NCBI GenBank assembly: GCA_025059595.1
Contig: JANXDI010000021.1
Location: 1-64,000, forward strand
DNA from: Candidatus Calditenuaceae archaeon
Lineage (GTDB): Archaea; Thermoproteota; Nitrososphaeria_A; Caldarchaeales; Calditenuaceae
DNA: 64,000 nucleotides
Direction of reading: 5' to 3'
The notes under the pieces are model-generated. The model made no database searches. It was given only the letters and a program-made list of their open reading frames with translations, and was not told the DNA's origin. This document shows, piece after piece, positions 26,952 to 34,770 of this stretch. Positions within the stretch are counted from its first letter, which is position 1. Each line of letters begins with the position of its first letter. A program made the position numbers and the translations under genes.

Positions 26952-28268
26952 CTAAAAGAGAGGCTGCTTCGTGTAGTCGTTCGCGTGCTCGTATAGCGAG
27001 TCCTCGATCTTGGTCCTGTGAATCACGACCAGCCTACCGTTCCTCACCGTGGATATGAACTGGTGCCCGAAGGACTGATGGAGCCTTCCGTTAAAGAGCT
27101 TGTCGCCCTGAGGATGCCATAGGCCCTCGTTAAACCAGTCCATCTCCTCGAGAGAGTTTACGAAAAGCTCATAGTCCTCGCGCCTCGGCTCGCTGTAGCC
27201 ACTCTGCTCCACAACCTCCTTAATCACGAAGAGAGTCTCCCACACTCCGAACATGTGGCTATACGCGGAGACACGCGAAGGGTCGGATTTGTCCGCACCG
27301 TTCTCGTCCACTCCCACCGACTCCCTGTAAAACCTGCTGTAAGGCGTGTCATACCCATCCGCATACCTCGGAAAGCCCTCCCAGAAATAAGTACCCTCGA
27401 GATACTCGAGGCCCGGCGCCGATAGCGGAACCGCTTCGATGGAGTCTATGAAGCCGAATAACTCTGGTCGGTCGCGCCCGAGGAAGACGCCAAGCTCTCT
27501 GACGAAAGTGAGCACATCTCCAACCATCACGTGGTAGAGAACGTCTATGTCCCTCGGAATCCGCGTGAAATATTTCGTGAAGCTCGTCTCCCCCGGCGGG
27601 ATGGGAATCTTCTCGACGATTCTCGCCCCATACCTCTCGGCGGCTCTCGTGAGGGCGTCCCTGTGGTCGTGACCGAACGCATAGTCGGGGAAAATCATGG
27701 CGACCCTCCTGCCGAGATTCTCGAATATCCACTTAGCCACCGCGGTGACTTGGCCGGGCACATCTGTGATGCCTGGCTGGAAGCACCACCTGTTCAGCAG
27801 ACCGAAAGGCACATGCGTCCCCTCGCTGACAGCGAAGTATGGCCTCTTCAGCTCACCGGCCCTTGGCCCCGAGGCCAGAACAACATCCGAGAATAGCGCC
27901 CCCAGAATGAAGTCGACGTTGTGGGCGAGGACAAGCCTCTCGACGACCTGCGCCCCCTTCGCAGGGCTAGTCTCGTCGTCCTCGGCTATGAGCTCAACAG
28001 GCCTCCCAGCAATACCTCCGGTGCGGTTGATGTAGCTGACAGCCGCGTTGGCGACCCTCTCATACCAGAAGCCGTATGGCGCGCCTATTCCTGTCCTGTG
28101 GACTTGAAATCCTATTCTAATCGGCTTAACACCGGCCTCCTTAACAGGAGGCGACCGCTCAGCCACGAGCCGCGAAGAGAAGTATCCAGCTACTCCACCA
28201 AGGCCCGCGGCGGCTCCGGCCACGATTCCTGTCTTGAGGAGGCTTGAAAGAGCGTACCGTCTATTCAT
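26952..28268 (-). CDS. LivK/AmiC-type ABC transporter substrate-binding protein
   Basis: This 438-residue protein has an N-terminal export signal with an arginine pair (MNRRYALSSLL, then an Ala/Gly-rich hydrophobic run to about residue 30), which could be Tat or an uncleaved anchor. The mature part is a type I periplasmic binding fold starting IRIGFQVHRTGIGAPYG, with GRPVELIAEDDETSPAKG. This resembles the amide/urea-binding branch as much as LivJ/LivK. It is the first gene of the operon, with a TATA box at 28296-28305. The solute is unknown. Confidence 0.87.
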   Translation of the reverse strand: MNRRYALSSLLKTGIVAGAAAGLGGVAGYFSSRLVAERSPPVKEAGVKPIRIGFQVHRTGIGAPYGFWYERVANAAVSYINRTGGIAGRPVELIAEDDETSPAKGAQVVERLVLAHNVDFILGALFSDVVLASGPRAGELKRPYFAVSEGTHVPFGLLNRWCFQPGITDVPGQVTAVAKWIFENLGRRVAMIFPDYAFGHDHRDALTRAAERYGARIVEKIPIPPGETSFTKYFTRIPRDIDVLYHVMVGDVLTFVRELGVFLGRDRPELFGFIDSIEAVPLSAPGLEYLEGTYFWEGFPRYADGYDTPYSRFYRESVGVDENGADKSDPSRVSAYSHMFGVWETLFVIKEVVEQSGYSEPRREDYELFVNSLEEMDWFNEGLWHPQGDKLFNGRLHQSFGHQFISTVRNGRLVVIHRTKIEDSLYEHANDYTKQPLF

Positions 28269-28295
28269 CTGAAAGTAACTCGACTACGTCCCTCT

Positions 28296-28305
28296 ATTAT
28301 AGCTA
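28296..28305 (-). promoter_or_regulatory. TATA box of the Liv-type operon
   Basis: On the minus strand GCTATAATAG is centred about 32 bases before the ATG at 28268, giving a leader of only a few bases. Confidence 0.5.
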
Positions 28306-28407
28306 ACGAAACTGGCAAAAAATGATGTAAGGCTTGGAATCTCTGTAATTTTGACCGGTGTGCCGAAAATTGATAAGCCGCGCCACTCAGATACCGTCCA
28401 GAGAGGG

Positions 28408-29442
28408 ATGAGCGTCATCGTTAAGATCGCAGGGAAGAGCTCCGCACTCAGGCACGAGGTTGAGGTTATCTTGGGCGAGCGGATAAAGGATGTAGCAGTC
28501 TATGAGTCCCTTGTAGGAGCTGAGCTGGGGAAGGGAGACATTCTCATAGTTGTCGGCGACGACAGAGATGTACTCCAAACCCTCCACACAGTCAGCCACA
28601 TCGACGCGGCTGTCCTCGCAGTCAGCCGTGAAGCATCGCGAGGATTCCTCTCCCAAGTCATGCTCGAAGACCTCCCCGATGCCCTCGAGAAAATTAGAAG
28701 TGGACAGTTCAGCATGGAGGGAATAACCGCGCTCGAAGTCAGAATAGATGAGCATAACCCGGTCATAGCAATCAACGAGGCGGCCCTTTTCTCTCAGATA
28801 AGCGCGACTCTAGTCGAATATAGCCTCCATATTGATGGTGAGCTCCTCTGGAGAGACCTCGCCGACGGCCTAATCATATCCACACCCCTCGGCTCAAGCG
28901 GATATTCCCTCTCAGCCGGCGGCCCGCTAATACACCACGCAGCAAGGGCGCTCGCGATAGTTCCAGTCAACTCGATAGACATGACCCGGAGACCCCTCAT
29001 CGTGGGAGACAAATCCCTGATTTCCGTGGAAAGTATCTCCTCAAGGGGAGGGGCCGAGGTCATCGTTGACGGGCTGCTCCGCATTCCTGTTGATGAGGGC
29101 TTAGTGGTTAAGGCTTTTGAGCCTCCAATCAAGTTGATCAGACTAAATGGACCCTCACCTATATTCAGCAAGATTGAGAAGAAGATACACCTCGCGGAGG
29201 AGCTTCTCGACACACCCCCTTCAGCCAAACTAATACTCAAGACGATAGAATACGAGGGGCCTCTCACATATTCCCAACTCCTCAAGAAGACGATGCTACC
29301 AGAAAGAACACTGCGCCACGCCCTCAACATTTTAGTCTCGAAGAGGCTTCTCGCGCGAAGACCACTCACAAGAGATGCGAGACAGAAGCTATATTATATC
29401 CCAGCCGGAGAATTAACTGGAGAACCGAGAGCATCCGAGTGA
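28408..29442 (+). CDS. NAD-kinase-like domain fused to a C-terminal winged helix
   Basis: Residues 1 to about 255 follow the NAD kinase fold: a degenerate phosphate loop VVGDDRDVLQT in place of GGDGT, the AINEAALF (NE) motif and STPLGSSGYSLSAGGPL, which matches the NADK core motif. Residues about 270-335 form a winged helix (ILKTIEYEGPLTYSQLLKK through RTLRHALNILVSKRLLARR). The Asp at the third position of the GGDGT motif is kept, but Gly2, Gly4 and Thr5 are replaced by Asp, Arg and Asp. ATG 28408 is chosen; the frame is open to TTG 28351. It may be a kinase or an NAD(P)-responsive DNA-binding protein. The coupled flavin reductase supports a redox link. Confidence 0.75.
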   Translation: MSVIVKIAGKSSALRHEVEVILGERIKDVAVYESLVGAELGKGDILIVVGDDRDVLQTLHTVSHIDAAVLAVSREASRGFLSQVMLEDLPDALEKIRSGQFSMEGITALEVRIDEHNPVIAINEAALFSQISATLVEYSLHIDGELLWRDLADGLIISTPLGSSGYSLSAGGPLIHHAARALAIVPVNSIDMTRRPLIVGDKSLISVESISSRGGAEVIVDGLLRIPVDEGLVVKAFEPPIKLIRLNGPSPIFSKIEKKIHLAEELLDTPPSAKLILKTIEYEGPLTYSQLLKKTMLPERTLRHALNILVSKRLLARRPLTRDARQKLYYIPAGELTGEPRASE

Positions 29443-29957
29443 ATGGTGTCTCGCGCGTGGGTTTAAGCATGATGAAGGAAAAGCAGGAGGGACTAAAGGC
29501 GTTCATGAGGCTATACCCTCAGGGCGTTACAGTGGTCACAACGAAGATTAACGGCAGGCCCTTCGGGATGACGGTCAGCTCGTTCACATCTGTCTCGATG
29601 GACCCCCCTCTCGTTATGATGGCGATAGATAGGTCGTCCAACACGCACAAAGCATTTATCGATTCTCAGATATTCGTGGTCCACCTCCTCTCCAGCGACC
29701 AAGCACAATTGAGCGAAATATTCGCCGGCAGGGCAAAGACGGAGAACAGATTCGAGGGCATCGGCTACGATGAGGGGGTGGGGGGCGTCCCAATACTCCG
29801 AGACGCACCGGCTCACCTAATCTGCCAGAAATACAAGGTTTACGAGGCTGGCGACCACGACCTAATCCTCTGCGAAATACTCGAAGTAGTCGTGAAGAGA
29901 CGGGACTTCAAGCCACTCATATACAGGGACAGGGCCTATACAACCGTAGCAGGCTGA
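29439..29957 (+). CDS. Flavin reductase-like FMN-binding oxidoreductase
   Basis: The protein of up to 172 residues has the split-barrel flavin reductase domain, with FMRLYPQGVTVVTTKINGRP, GMTVSSFTSVSMDPPLVMMA and NTHKAFIDSQIFVVHLLS, all typical of HpaC/FlRed proteins. The GTG at 29439 overlaps the preceding stop (GTGA); ATG 29469 is an alternative. Such enzymes reduce FMN with NAD(P)H, for their own use or for a partner monooxygenase. No monooxygenase is nearby. Coupling to a NAD-kinase-like gene suggests a shared role in pyridine nucleotide balance. Confidence 0.85.
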   Translation: MNGVSRVGLSMMKEKQEGLKAFMRLYPQGVTVVTTKINGRPFGMTVSSFTSVSMDPPLVMMAIDRSSNTHKAFIDSQIFVVHLLSSDQAQLSEIFAGRAKTENRFEGIGYDEGVGGVPILRDAPAHLICQKYKVYEAGDHDLILCEILEVVVKRRDFKPLIYRDRAYTTVAG

Positions 29958-29987
29958 AGTAAAGGCTAAATCAACGCCCACTCGATG

Positions 29988-30062
29988 TTCTTGATGTGAT
30001 GAGACCGACCTGCGCTGAGGGCCCAAGGCCCCGTGACGACCATGTCTCCTCTCTGAGAAGAG
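29988..30062 (+). ncRNA. C/D box guide sRNA
   Basis: All four boxes are present in order: C GTGATGA (29996-30002), D' CTGA (30015-30018), C' GTGACGA (30033-30039) and D CTGA (30053-30056). The guides are 12 bases (30003-30014) and 13 bases (30040-30052), and the D'-C' spacer is 14 bases. TTCTT (29988-29992) can pair with AAGAG (30058-30062) as a terminal stem. A weak TATA-like sequence near 29963-29971 is at the right distance. Archaeal C/D RNAs direct 2'-O-methylation with L7Ae, Nop5 and fibrillarin. The target positions were not determined. Confidence 0.8.
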
Positions 30063-30066
30063 TAGG

Positions 30067-30351
30067 GTGTCGGTTGACTTGATTGTCCAGCTCTATGGTC
30101 AGCTCCGCGCGGAGGCACAAAGCCGGTTCATAGAGGTCCGCCTCGGCGGAAGAAAGCCCCTCAGAGAGGCCTTAAGCCTCCTTCCCCAGACCGTGAGACG
30201 CCACATCATAGACGAGACAGGAGAGATTAAACCAGGGTTCCTGATTCTCGTGAACGAAACCGACGCCCGCTCAGTCCATGGATATAACGTAGAGGTCTCG
30301 GACGATGATAGGATTGTTGTTGTCCCGATGATTCATGGCGGAAATTATTAG
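30067..30351 (+). CDS. MoaD/ThiS-like beta-grasp small modifier or sulfur carrier
   Basis: The 94-residue protein has the ubiquitin-like beta-grasp pattern (VDLIVQLYGQLRAEAQ, then RPL-type helix, LILVNETDARSV, DDDRIVVVPMIHGG). The chain ends GGNY instead of exposing the terminal Gly-Gly needed for adenylation. The GTG start lies five bases after the C/D sRNA. It overlaps the Cgi121 gene by 17 bases. It could be a MoaD/ThiS sulfur carrier, or a SAMP/Urm1-like modifier that needs the last two residues removed. Confidence 0.78.
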   Translation: MSVDLIVQLYGQLRAEAQSRFIEVRLGGRKPLREALSLLPQTVRRHIIDETGEIKPGFLILVNETDARSVHGYNVEVSDDDRIVVVPMIHGGNY

Positions 30352-30874
30352 GTCAAGCTACGGGCCTTACAAATTCGCGGCAGCCCTCATAAACGGTCTG
30401 AGGCGGAGCCCCCTCGAGCTTCTCGCCGACTCTCAGCTGAGGAGTGTGCAGTTCTGCAGGCCAGAGGTCGTGGCGTCAGAGCGCCACCTAATAGCAGCCT
30501 TCGCCGCAGCAGCAACAACGACCCTCTCAGGCGTGGCTAGGTCAAGGCGCATCGAGGTAGAGTTCATCCTCAGGCTCTCCTGTCAGAGGCAGATACAGGA
30601 CGCCCTCAGAGTAGCGGGCCTAACTGGAGAGGAGGAGAGTGTAGTCGCTGCCGCAATTACGGAGGGGGATGAGGACCCTGAGCAACTCCTCGTCGAGGCT
30701 TTGCAAATGCTCGGAGGCGTTGTCAAGCCGTTTGAGAGAACTGCTCCTCCTCAGAGGTTGATGGAGCTCTATGGCATAAGCGAGGCGCAGCTGGAGACGG
30801 TTCCAAGAACGGGCGGGATAGAGCCTCTGGAACTTCTGATAATTGAGAAAGTCGTATCGAGCTACGTCTCGTGA
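30335..30874 (+). CDS. cgi121: KEOPS complex subunit Cgi121
   Basis: This 179-residue protein matches Cgi121/TPRKB: QLRSVQFCRPEVVASERHL near residue 35, AFAAAATTTLSGVARSRRIEVEFILRLSCQRQI and a C-terminal LELLIIEKVVSSY helix. KEOPS makes the t6A37 modification of ANN-decoding tRNAs, and Cgi121 binds the tRNA 3' end. The reading frame overlaps the MoaD-like gene by 17 bases, implying co-translation. Other KEOPS subunits are not in the window. Confidence 0.85.
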   Translation: MAEIIRSSYGPYKFAAALINGLRRSPLELLADSQLRSVQFCRPEVVASERHLIAAFAAAATTTLSGVARSRRIEVEFILRLSCQRQIQDALRVAGLTGEEESVVAAAITEGDEDPEQLLVEALQMLGGVVKPFERTAPPQRLMELYGISEAQLETVPRTGGIEPLELLIIEKVVSSYVS

Positions 30875-30886
30875 ATAGCTGCCCGT

Positions 30887-31333
30887 CTACTCATACTTGT
30901 AGAGGGTCTGAACCTCGAAGTTCTCCGGCAGAACTCCCGTCCCCTTATAGTATTTGACGAGTCTATGGATTTTCGCCTCCACAAGCTGGAGCCTCTTCCT
31001 GTTGTAGCGGTCGGAGCGGTTTGCCTGGAGATGTATGTGCATTCTCCTGGCACGCTCTATCAGGTTTCTAAGGTCCTCAGGAATCTCCGGAGCCAGATTA
31101 TTCGCCTTCAGTATTTGGAGCATCCTCTTACCCAGTATCGGTTTGACGAGAGGTATCCCGTGCTGGTCTCGGAGGATGACCCCTATTTGGCTGGGAGGCA
31201 CGCCGCTCTTCGCATAATTCACAATAAGCGCCTCAACCTCATCCGGCGAGTAGGTAAGCCAAGGGGGAGGAAGCTTGCTTATCGGCCTTTTCGACCCAGC
31301 CCTTCCCCGCTTCCTCGCATGCATCCGTGCCAA
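30887..31333 (-). CDS. rps15: 30S ribosomal protein uS15 (archaeal type)
   Basis: The 148-residue protein shows the archaeal/eukaryotic S15 features: the N-terminal MHARKRGRAGSKRP, an extension with PPSQIGVILRDQHGIP and the conserved core RMHIHLQANRSDRYNRKRLQLVEAKIH (about 92-118). It binds the central domain of 16S rRNA. TTG 31333 is followed three codons later by ATG 31324, and either could start. It is convergent to the KEOPS gene, with 12 bases between. Confidence 0.95.
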   Translation of the reverse strand: MARMHARKRGRAGSKRPISKLPPPWLTYSPDEVEALIVNYAKSGVPPSQIGVILRDQHGIPLVKPILGKRMLQILKANNLAPEIPEDLRNLIERARRMHIHLQANRSDRYNRKRLQLVEAKIHRLVKYYKGTGVLPENFEVQTLYKYE

Positions 31334-31437
31334 TCTAAACCACTTATGCCTAGCGGTGCCGTGTCTGATTTAAATCTAATCCCGCGTAGGGGCTTCTCAA
31401 TAGACTTAAATGAGGCAGGAACAGGCTAAACAACTAG

Positions 31438-32535
31438 ATGGATAAGAGAACTCTGGAGACCGTCGTTTATGTCGTATCCGTAATATCGTGGATTGCGAGC
31501 GGGCTCATACACTTTCCGCAGCTCGGGTGGAGCATATACAGCGACATAGTCAGCTTCTGGTATAGGCCTGAAAGCGGAGAACTGCTGAAGACTGGGGCTG
31601 CGCCATGCTTTCAATTCTTCTTCGAGTATCCACCCGCGTCATGCCTCTCAATCTTCGTCTCAGCACTCTTGGGCTCGGGTGACCTCGTGAGATACTATCA
31701 GGCCTTCTTTTATCTGAGCCTGCCAGCCTACATAGCAATCGCATGGTCCATCATACAAATATCTAGAATTAGCGGCTCGGGCTGGCTTGGCCTCGTGTTT
31801 ATAGCCTCGCCAAGCCTCATAGTCTATGGAATCTACAACTTCGACCACTTCGCAGCCGCGGCAGCGGGCCTCGGCGTAGTCTTTCTCCTCAGAAAGAGAT
31901 ACTTTATCAGTGGCTTAATCGCTGGCTTCGGCTTTGCAATAAAGCTGTATACAGCCCTCCTGCTACCGATTGCTCTGCTTGAAACACGGGGGCGCGACAG
32001 AATAGTCTACCTTCTCGCATATACGCTAGCCGCCGCGCCGCTCTACGTTCTGCAGGAGGCCCTCAACCCAAACATGCTGGCCCGATTCATCGAGTATCAT
32101 AGTGGCTGGGGGTTGGAGAACGCGTGGTATATCTGGATATTTCAGGACCAGTTCTCGCCTACCGCCAAGATGCTTGGCACACTTCTCGGAGCATTCCTTG
32201 TCATACAGGTCTCATTCGCCCGGGGCCCGATACTTCCGCGGATGCTGCTAGCTGTTTCCTCATGGCTTGTCATGTCTTACATCTTCACTCCCCAGATGGT
32301 TATCTGGCTCTTGCCATTTCTTCCCGCCGTATCGAGGGTCGCTCTTCCCTTCTGGCCAAGCCTCGAGATAAGCAACGTCGCGATAATCTTGACTTGGTTC
32401 GGCGACTACAACCCGGTCATGCCGCCGTCTCCGCCACAGATTATGGCCCTTATCCGAGCAGCCTCACTCGCAATTATAATATTGTCAGTCTATCGGAACA
32501 CATTTAAAAAGGGGCAGAGAAGCGAGGGCCCCTAA
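31438..32535 (+). CDS. GT-C fold membrane glycosyltransferase (GT87/mannosyltransferase-like)
   Basis: About nine to ten hydrophobic segments cover this 365-residue protein. The first external loop has an acidic motif (IYSDIVSFW, about residues 32-40) expected for GT-C enzymes that use dolichyl- or polyprenyl-phosphate sugars. The loop motif YNFDHFAAAAAGLG and a later IAGFGFAIKLYTALL resemble the GT87/DUF2029 group. TATA-like TAGACTTAAA at 31401-31410 implies a short leader. It probably adds a hexose to lipid carriers or glycans at the outer face of the membrane. Donor and acceptor are unknown. Confidence 0.72.
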   Translation: MDKRTLETVVYVVSVISWIASGLIHFPQLGWSIYSDIVSFWYRPESGELLKTGAAPCFQFFFEYPPASCLSIFVSALLGSGDLVRYYQAFFYLSLPAYIAIAWSIIQISRISGSGWLGLVFIASPSLIVYGIYNFDHFAAAAAGLGVVFLLRKRYFISGLIAGFGFAIKLYTALLLPIALLETRGRDRIVYLLAYTLAAAPLYVLQEALNPNMLARFIEYHSGWGLENAWYIWIFQDQFSPTAKMLGTLLGAFLVIQVSFARGPILPRMLLAVSSWLVMSYIFTPQMVIWLLPFLPAVSRVALPFWPSLEISNVAIILTWFGDYNPVMPPSPPQIMALIRAASLAIIILSVYRNTFKKGQRSEGP

Positions 32536-32550
32536 CCGCCCGCGGCTGAG

Positions 32551-33636
32551 CTATCTCTCTCGCTTCCCCTCTATGAACTCCTCTAACATTCTGCGCGCAA
32601 CGTCGTCAGGATACTGTATTGGCGGGGACTTCATCAGATAGGCCGATGCGGAGACAAGTGCACCACCTATCCCCCTCTCCTTAGCTATTTTGACGCATCT
32701 AATCGCGTCTATCGCGACGCCCGCCGAGTTGGGTGAGTCCCAGACCTCCAGCTTGACCTCTACCGTCAGGGGCGAGTCACCGAAATTTCTCCCCTCGATT
32801 CGGATGTATGCCCACTTCCTATCCCCCAGCCACGGTACATAATCGCTCGGCCCCACATGGATATCGGCCTCGCCAAGCTTGTAGGGTATCATGGATTCCA
32901 CGGCTGAAGTCTTCGAGATCTTCTTGGACTCCAGCCTCTCCCTCTCTAGCATGTTGAGGAAGTCTGTGTTGCCTCCGAAGTTAAGCTGATAAGTCCTATC
33001 AATCTTCACACCCCTATCAACAAAGAGCTTCGCCAATACTCTGTGGAGAATCGTCGCGCCCAGCTGGCTCTTGATGTCATCCCCCACGATGGGGACATTC
33101 CGCTTCTCGAAAATCCTCTGCCACCTCCTCTCCCTAGCTATGAAAACGGGTATCGCGTTCACGAAGCCTGAGCCAGCGTCCAAAGCCTGCTCAACATACC
33201 ATTTAGTGGCATACTCGCTTCCGACGGGGAGGAAGTTTATCACGACGTCAGCCCCGCTCTCCTTCAGGACCGAGGCAACATCAACCGTCTCGCCAGGCGC
33301 CTTCTTAACCACGTCCTTGAGATACTTCCCGAGGCTGTCAAACGTCATCCCCCTCATGACCTCGACCCCGAGGAGGGGAACGTCTGCGAACTTCCGAGTA
33401 TTGTTTGGGGGGGTGAAGATGGCCTCTGAAAGGTCTTTCCCGACCTTCCTCTCGTCTATGTCGAAGGCAGCCACAAACTCTATGTCAGAGACGTGATATC
33501 CGCCAAGCCTGACATGCATGAGCCCGGGAACGAACTCATCATCAGGCGCGTCCCTATAATACTCGACGCCCTGGACGAGGGAGGAGGCGCAATTCCCCAC
33601 GCCTATGATGGCGGCTCTTATTTTACCCATATTCAT
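32551..33636 (-). CDS. ino1: myo-Inositol-1-phosphate synthase
   Basis: This 361-residue enzyme shows the archaeal/actinobacterial form: [18 protein letters not shown] at the Rossmann start, [45 protein letters not shown] with the catalytic lysine region and [12 protein letters not shown]. It converts glucose 6-phosphate to L-myo-inositol 1-phosphate with NAD as cofactor, feeding archaeal phosphatidylinositol lipids and sometimes di-inositol-phosphate solutes. Two ATGs (33636, 33630) are possible starts. It gives the cell an internal inositol source alongside the suspected inositol breakdown genes. Confidence 0.95.
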   Translation of the reverse strand: MNMGKIRAAIIGVGNCASSLVQGVEYYRDAPDDEFVPGLMHVRLGGYHVSDIEFVAAFDIDERKVGKDLSEAIFTPPNNTRKFADVPLLGVEVMRGMTFDSLGKYLKDVVKKAPGETVDVASVLKESGADVVINFLPVGSEYATKWYVEQALDAGSGFVNAIPVFIARERRWQRIFEKRNVPIVGDDIKSQLGATILHRVLAKLFVDRGVKIDRTYQLNFGGNTDFLNMLERERLESKKISKTSAVESMIPYKLGEADIHVGPSDYVPWLGDRKWAYIRIEGRNFGDSPLTVEVKLEVWDSPNSAGVAIDAIRCVKIAKERGIGGALVSASAYLMKSPPIQYPDDVARRMLEEFIEGKRER

Positions 33637-33734
33637 CGACCAAGCTCAGGTCATTGTTATTAAACATTCTTGGACGTAAAACAATACATAAATAGTCCAC
33701 GTGGGGGGCAGAGGGGAGAATGGTGGGTTAGAGC

Positions 33735-34769
33735 TTGCCGAAGTTATGTAGGAAAACCGCCGTGCGAAACATTCTGCCGATTCTAATATTCTCTGTGGTT
33801 GTGTTGGGGCTTATCAGCGGCGTTGCCTCTCAGAACGTTGTCACTAGGACCCGGACGCTCACGTCTTTTGAGACGGTTCCGGGGGAGACGATTGTCACGA
33901 CGATAGCGGAGGAGGGTGGTGTGAGGACTCTTACGATAGTTAACCCTGGCTATGTTATGGTTAACCTGCTTCTGGAGTCTGGAAGGACGTGCGTAGTTGT
34001 CTTCAGGGCTTTGACAGAGGCGCCTGAGCAGACAATTAGCATCACCGGGACGACGTTCTCTTTCCCTGGGACAACCGTTTCAACCGTGGTGAGAGAGCAG
34101 ACGCTTGTCATATCCACCGTCTACACCGAGCCGGGCTGGACAACGACTTACACCGGAGCAGGCCCGTATTACACGGCGACCCTTTCCTATGACGACTTCG
34201 AATTCACGTTTGAGCTTCCATCCTACGGTGAGCTGAGGGAAAGATGTGGGGAGCAGGTCATCTCAAACATTCAAACAATAATCTTCAGAACCGCCCCCGC
34301 GACATTTTACCTCGCTATCCCCGGTTTAACAGTGACTATTCCAGACATGGAGTTCACAATCCCGGGCATGACGCTAGATATCGAGCCCTTCACGACAACG
34401 TACACAACTGTCATGGGGGGGACGACGGAGCTTTACACGACCACCTTTGAGGGGTCGACCGTGGTGGAGACCGTTACGCTCGCTGGTCGCACCGTTGTTA
34501 GCACCGTCGTTAGAGGGGGAAGCACCGTTACGAGGCTCGTCCTAGTTACCGAGACCGTGACGCTCGAGCAAACCACGACTCCAGCGACAACCACTACACC
34601 CGCCACGACAACGCCTGCGCAGACAACTACCCCGACCACTACGACCACGGATGTCACGGGGGCTCAACAGGCTCCCGCTCAAGTAGTCATGCTCATAGTC
34701 GCCGTCGTGGTCGCGGCTGTGGCTGTTGTGGCGGGCGCGGTCGTTTATAGCTTGAGGAGACGGAGATAG
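33735..34769 (+). CDS. Thr/Val-rich membrane-anchored surface protein
   Basis: The 344-residue protein has an N-terminal signal segment (about 12-32), a beta-rich body with many Thr-Val repeats (TTYTGAGPYY, VSTVVRGGSTVTR) and a Pro/Thr low-complexity stalk (TTTPATTTTPATTT and similar, about 280-310). A C-terminal membrane helix and a basic RRRR end complete the chain. The stalk is likely O-glycosylated. The start is TTG 33735 with GGTGG eight bases before it; the earlier ATG 33720 stops after three codons. Nothing enzymatic is recognisable. Its VVRG-type stalk resembles that of the family-5 binding protein. Confidence 0.78.
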   Translation: MPKLCRKTAVRNILPILIFSVVVLGLISGVASQNVVTRTRTLTSFETVPGETIVTTIAEEGGVRTLTIVNPGYVMVNLLLESGRTCVVVFRALTEAPEQTISITGTTFSFPGTTVSTVVREQTLVISTVYTEPGWTTTYTGAGPYYTATLSYDDFEFTFELPSYGELRERCGEQVISNIQTIIFRTAPATFYLAIPGLTVTIPDMEFTIPGMTLDIEPFTTTYTTVMGGTTELYTTTFEGSTVVETVTLAGRTVVSTVVRGGSTVTRLVLVTETVTLEQTTTPATTTTPATTTPAQTTTPTTTTTDVTGAQQAPAQVVMLIVAVVVAAVAVVAGAVVYSLRRRR

Positions 34770-34770
34770 G

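Noticed and set aside
30003..30014. D' guide of the C/D sRNA resembles the CCGACCUGC stretch of 23S rRNA helix 69-71
   Set aside because: The match is in the same sense as the rRNA, so it could not pair with it. Treated as chance.
34433..34657. Val/Thr-only minus-strand frame
   Set aside because: Antisense reading of ACC/ACG-rich stalk codons.
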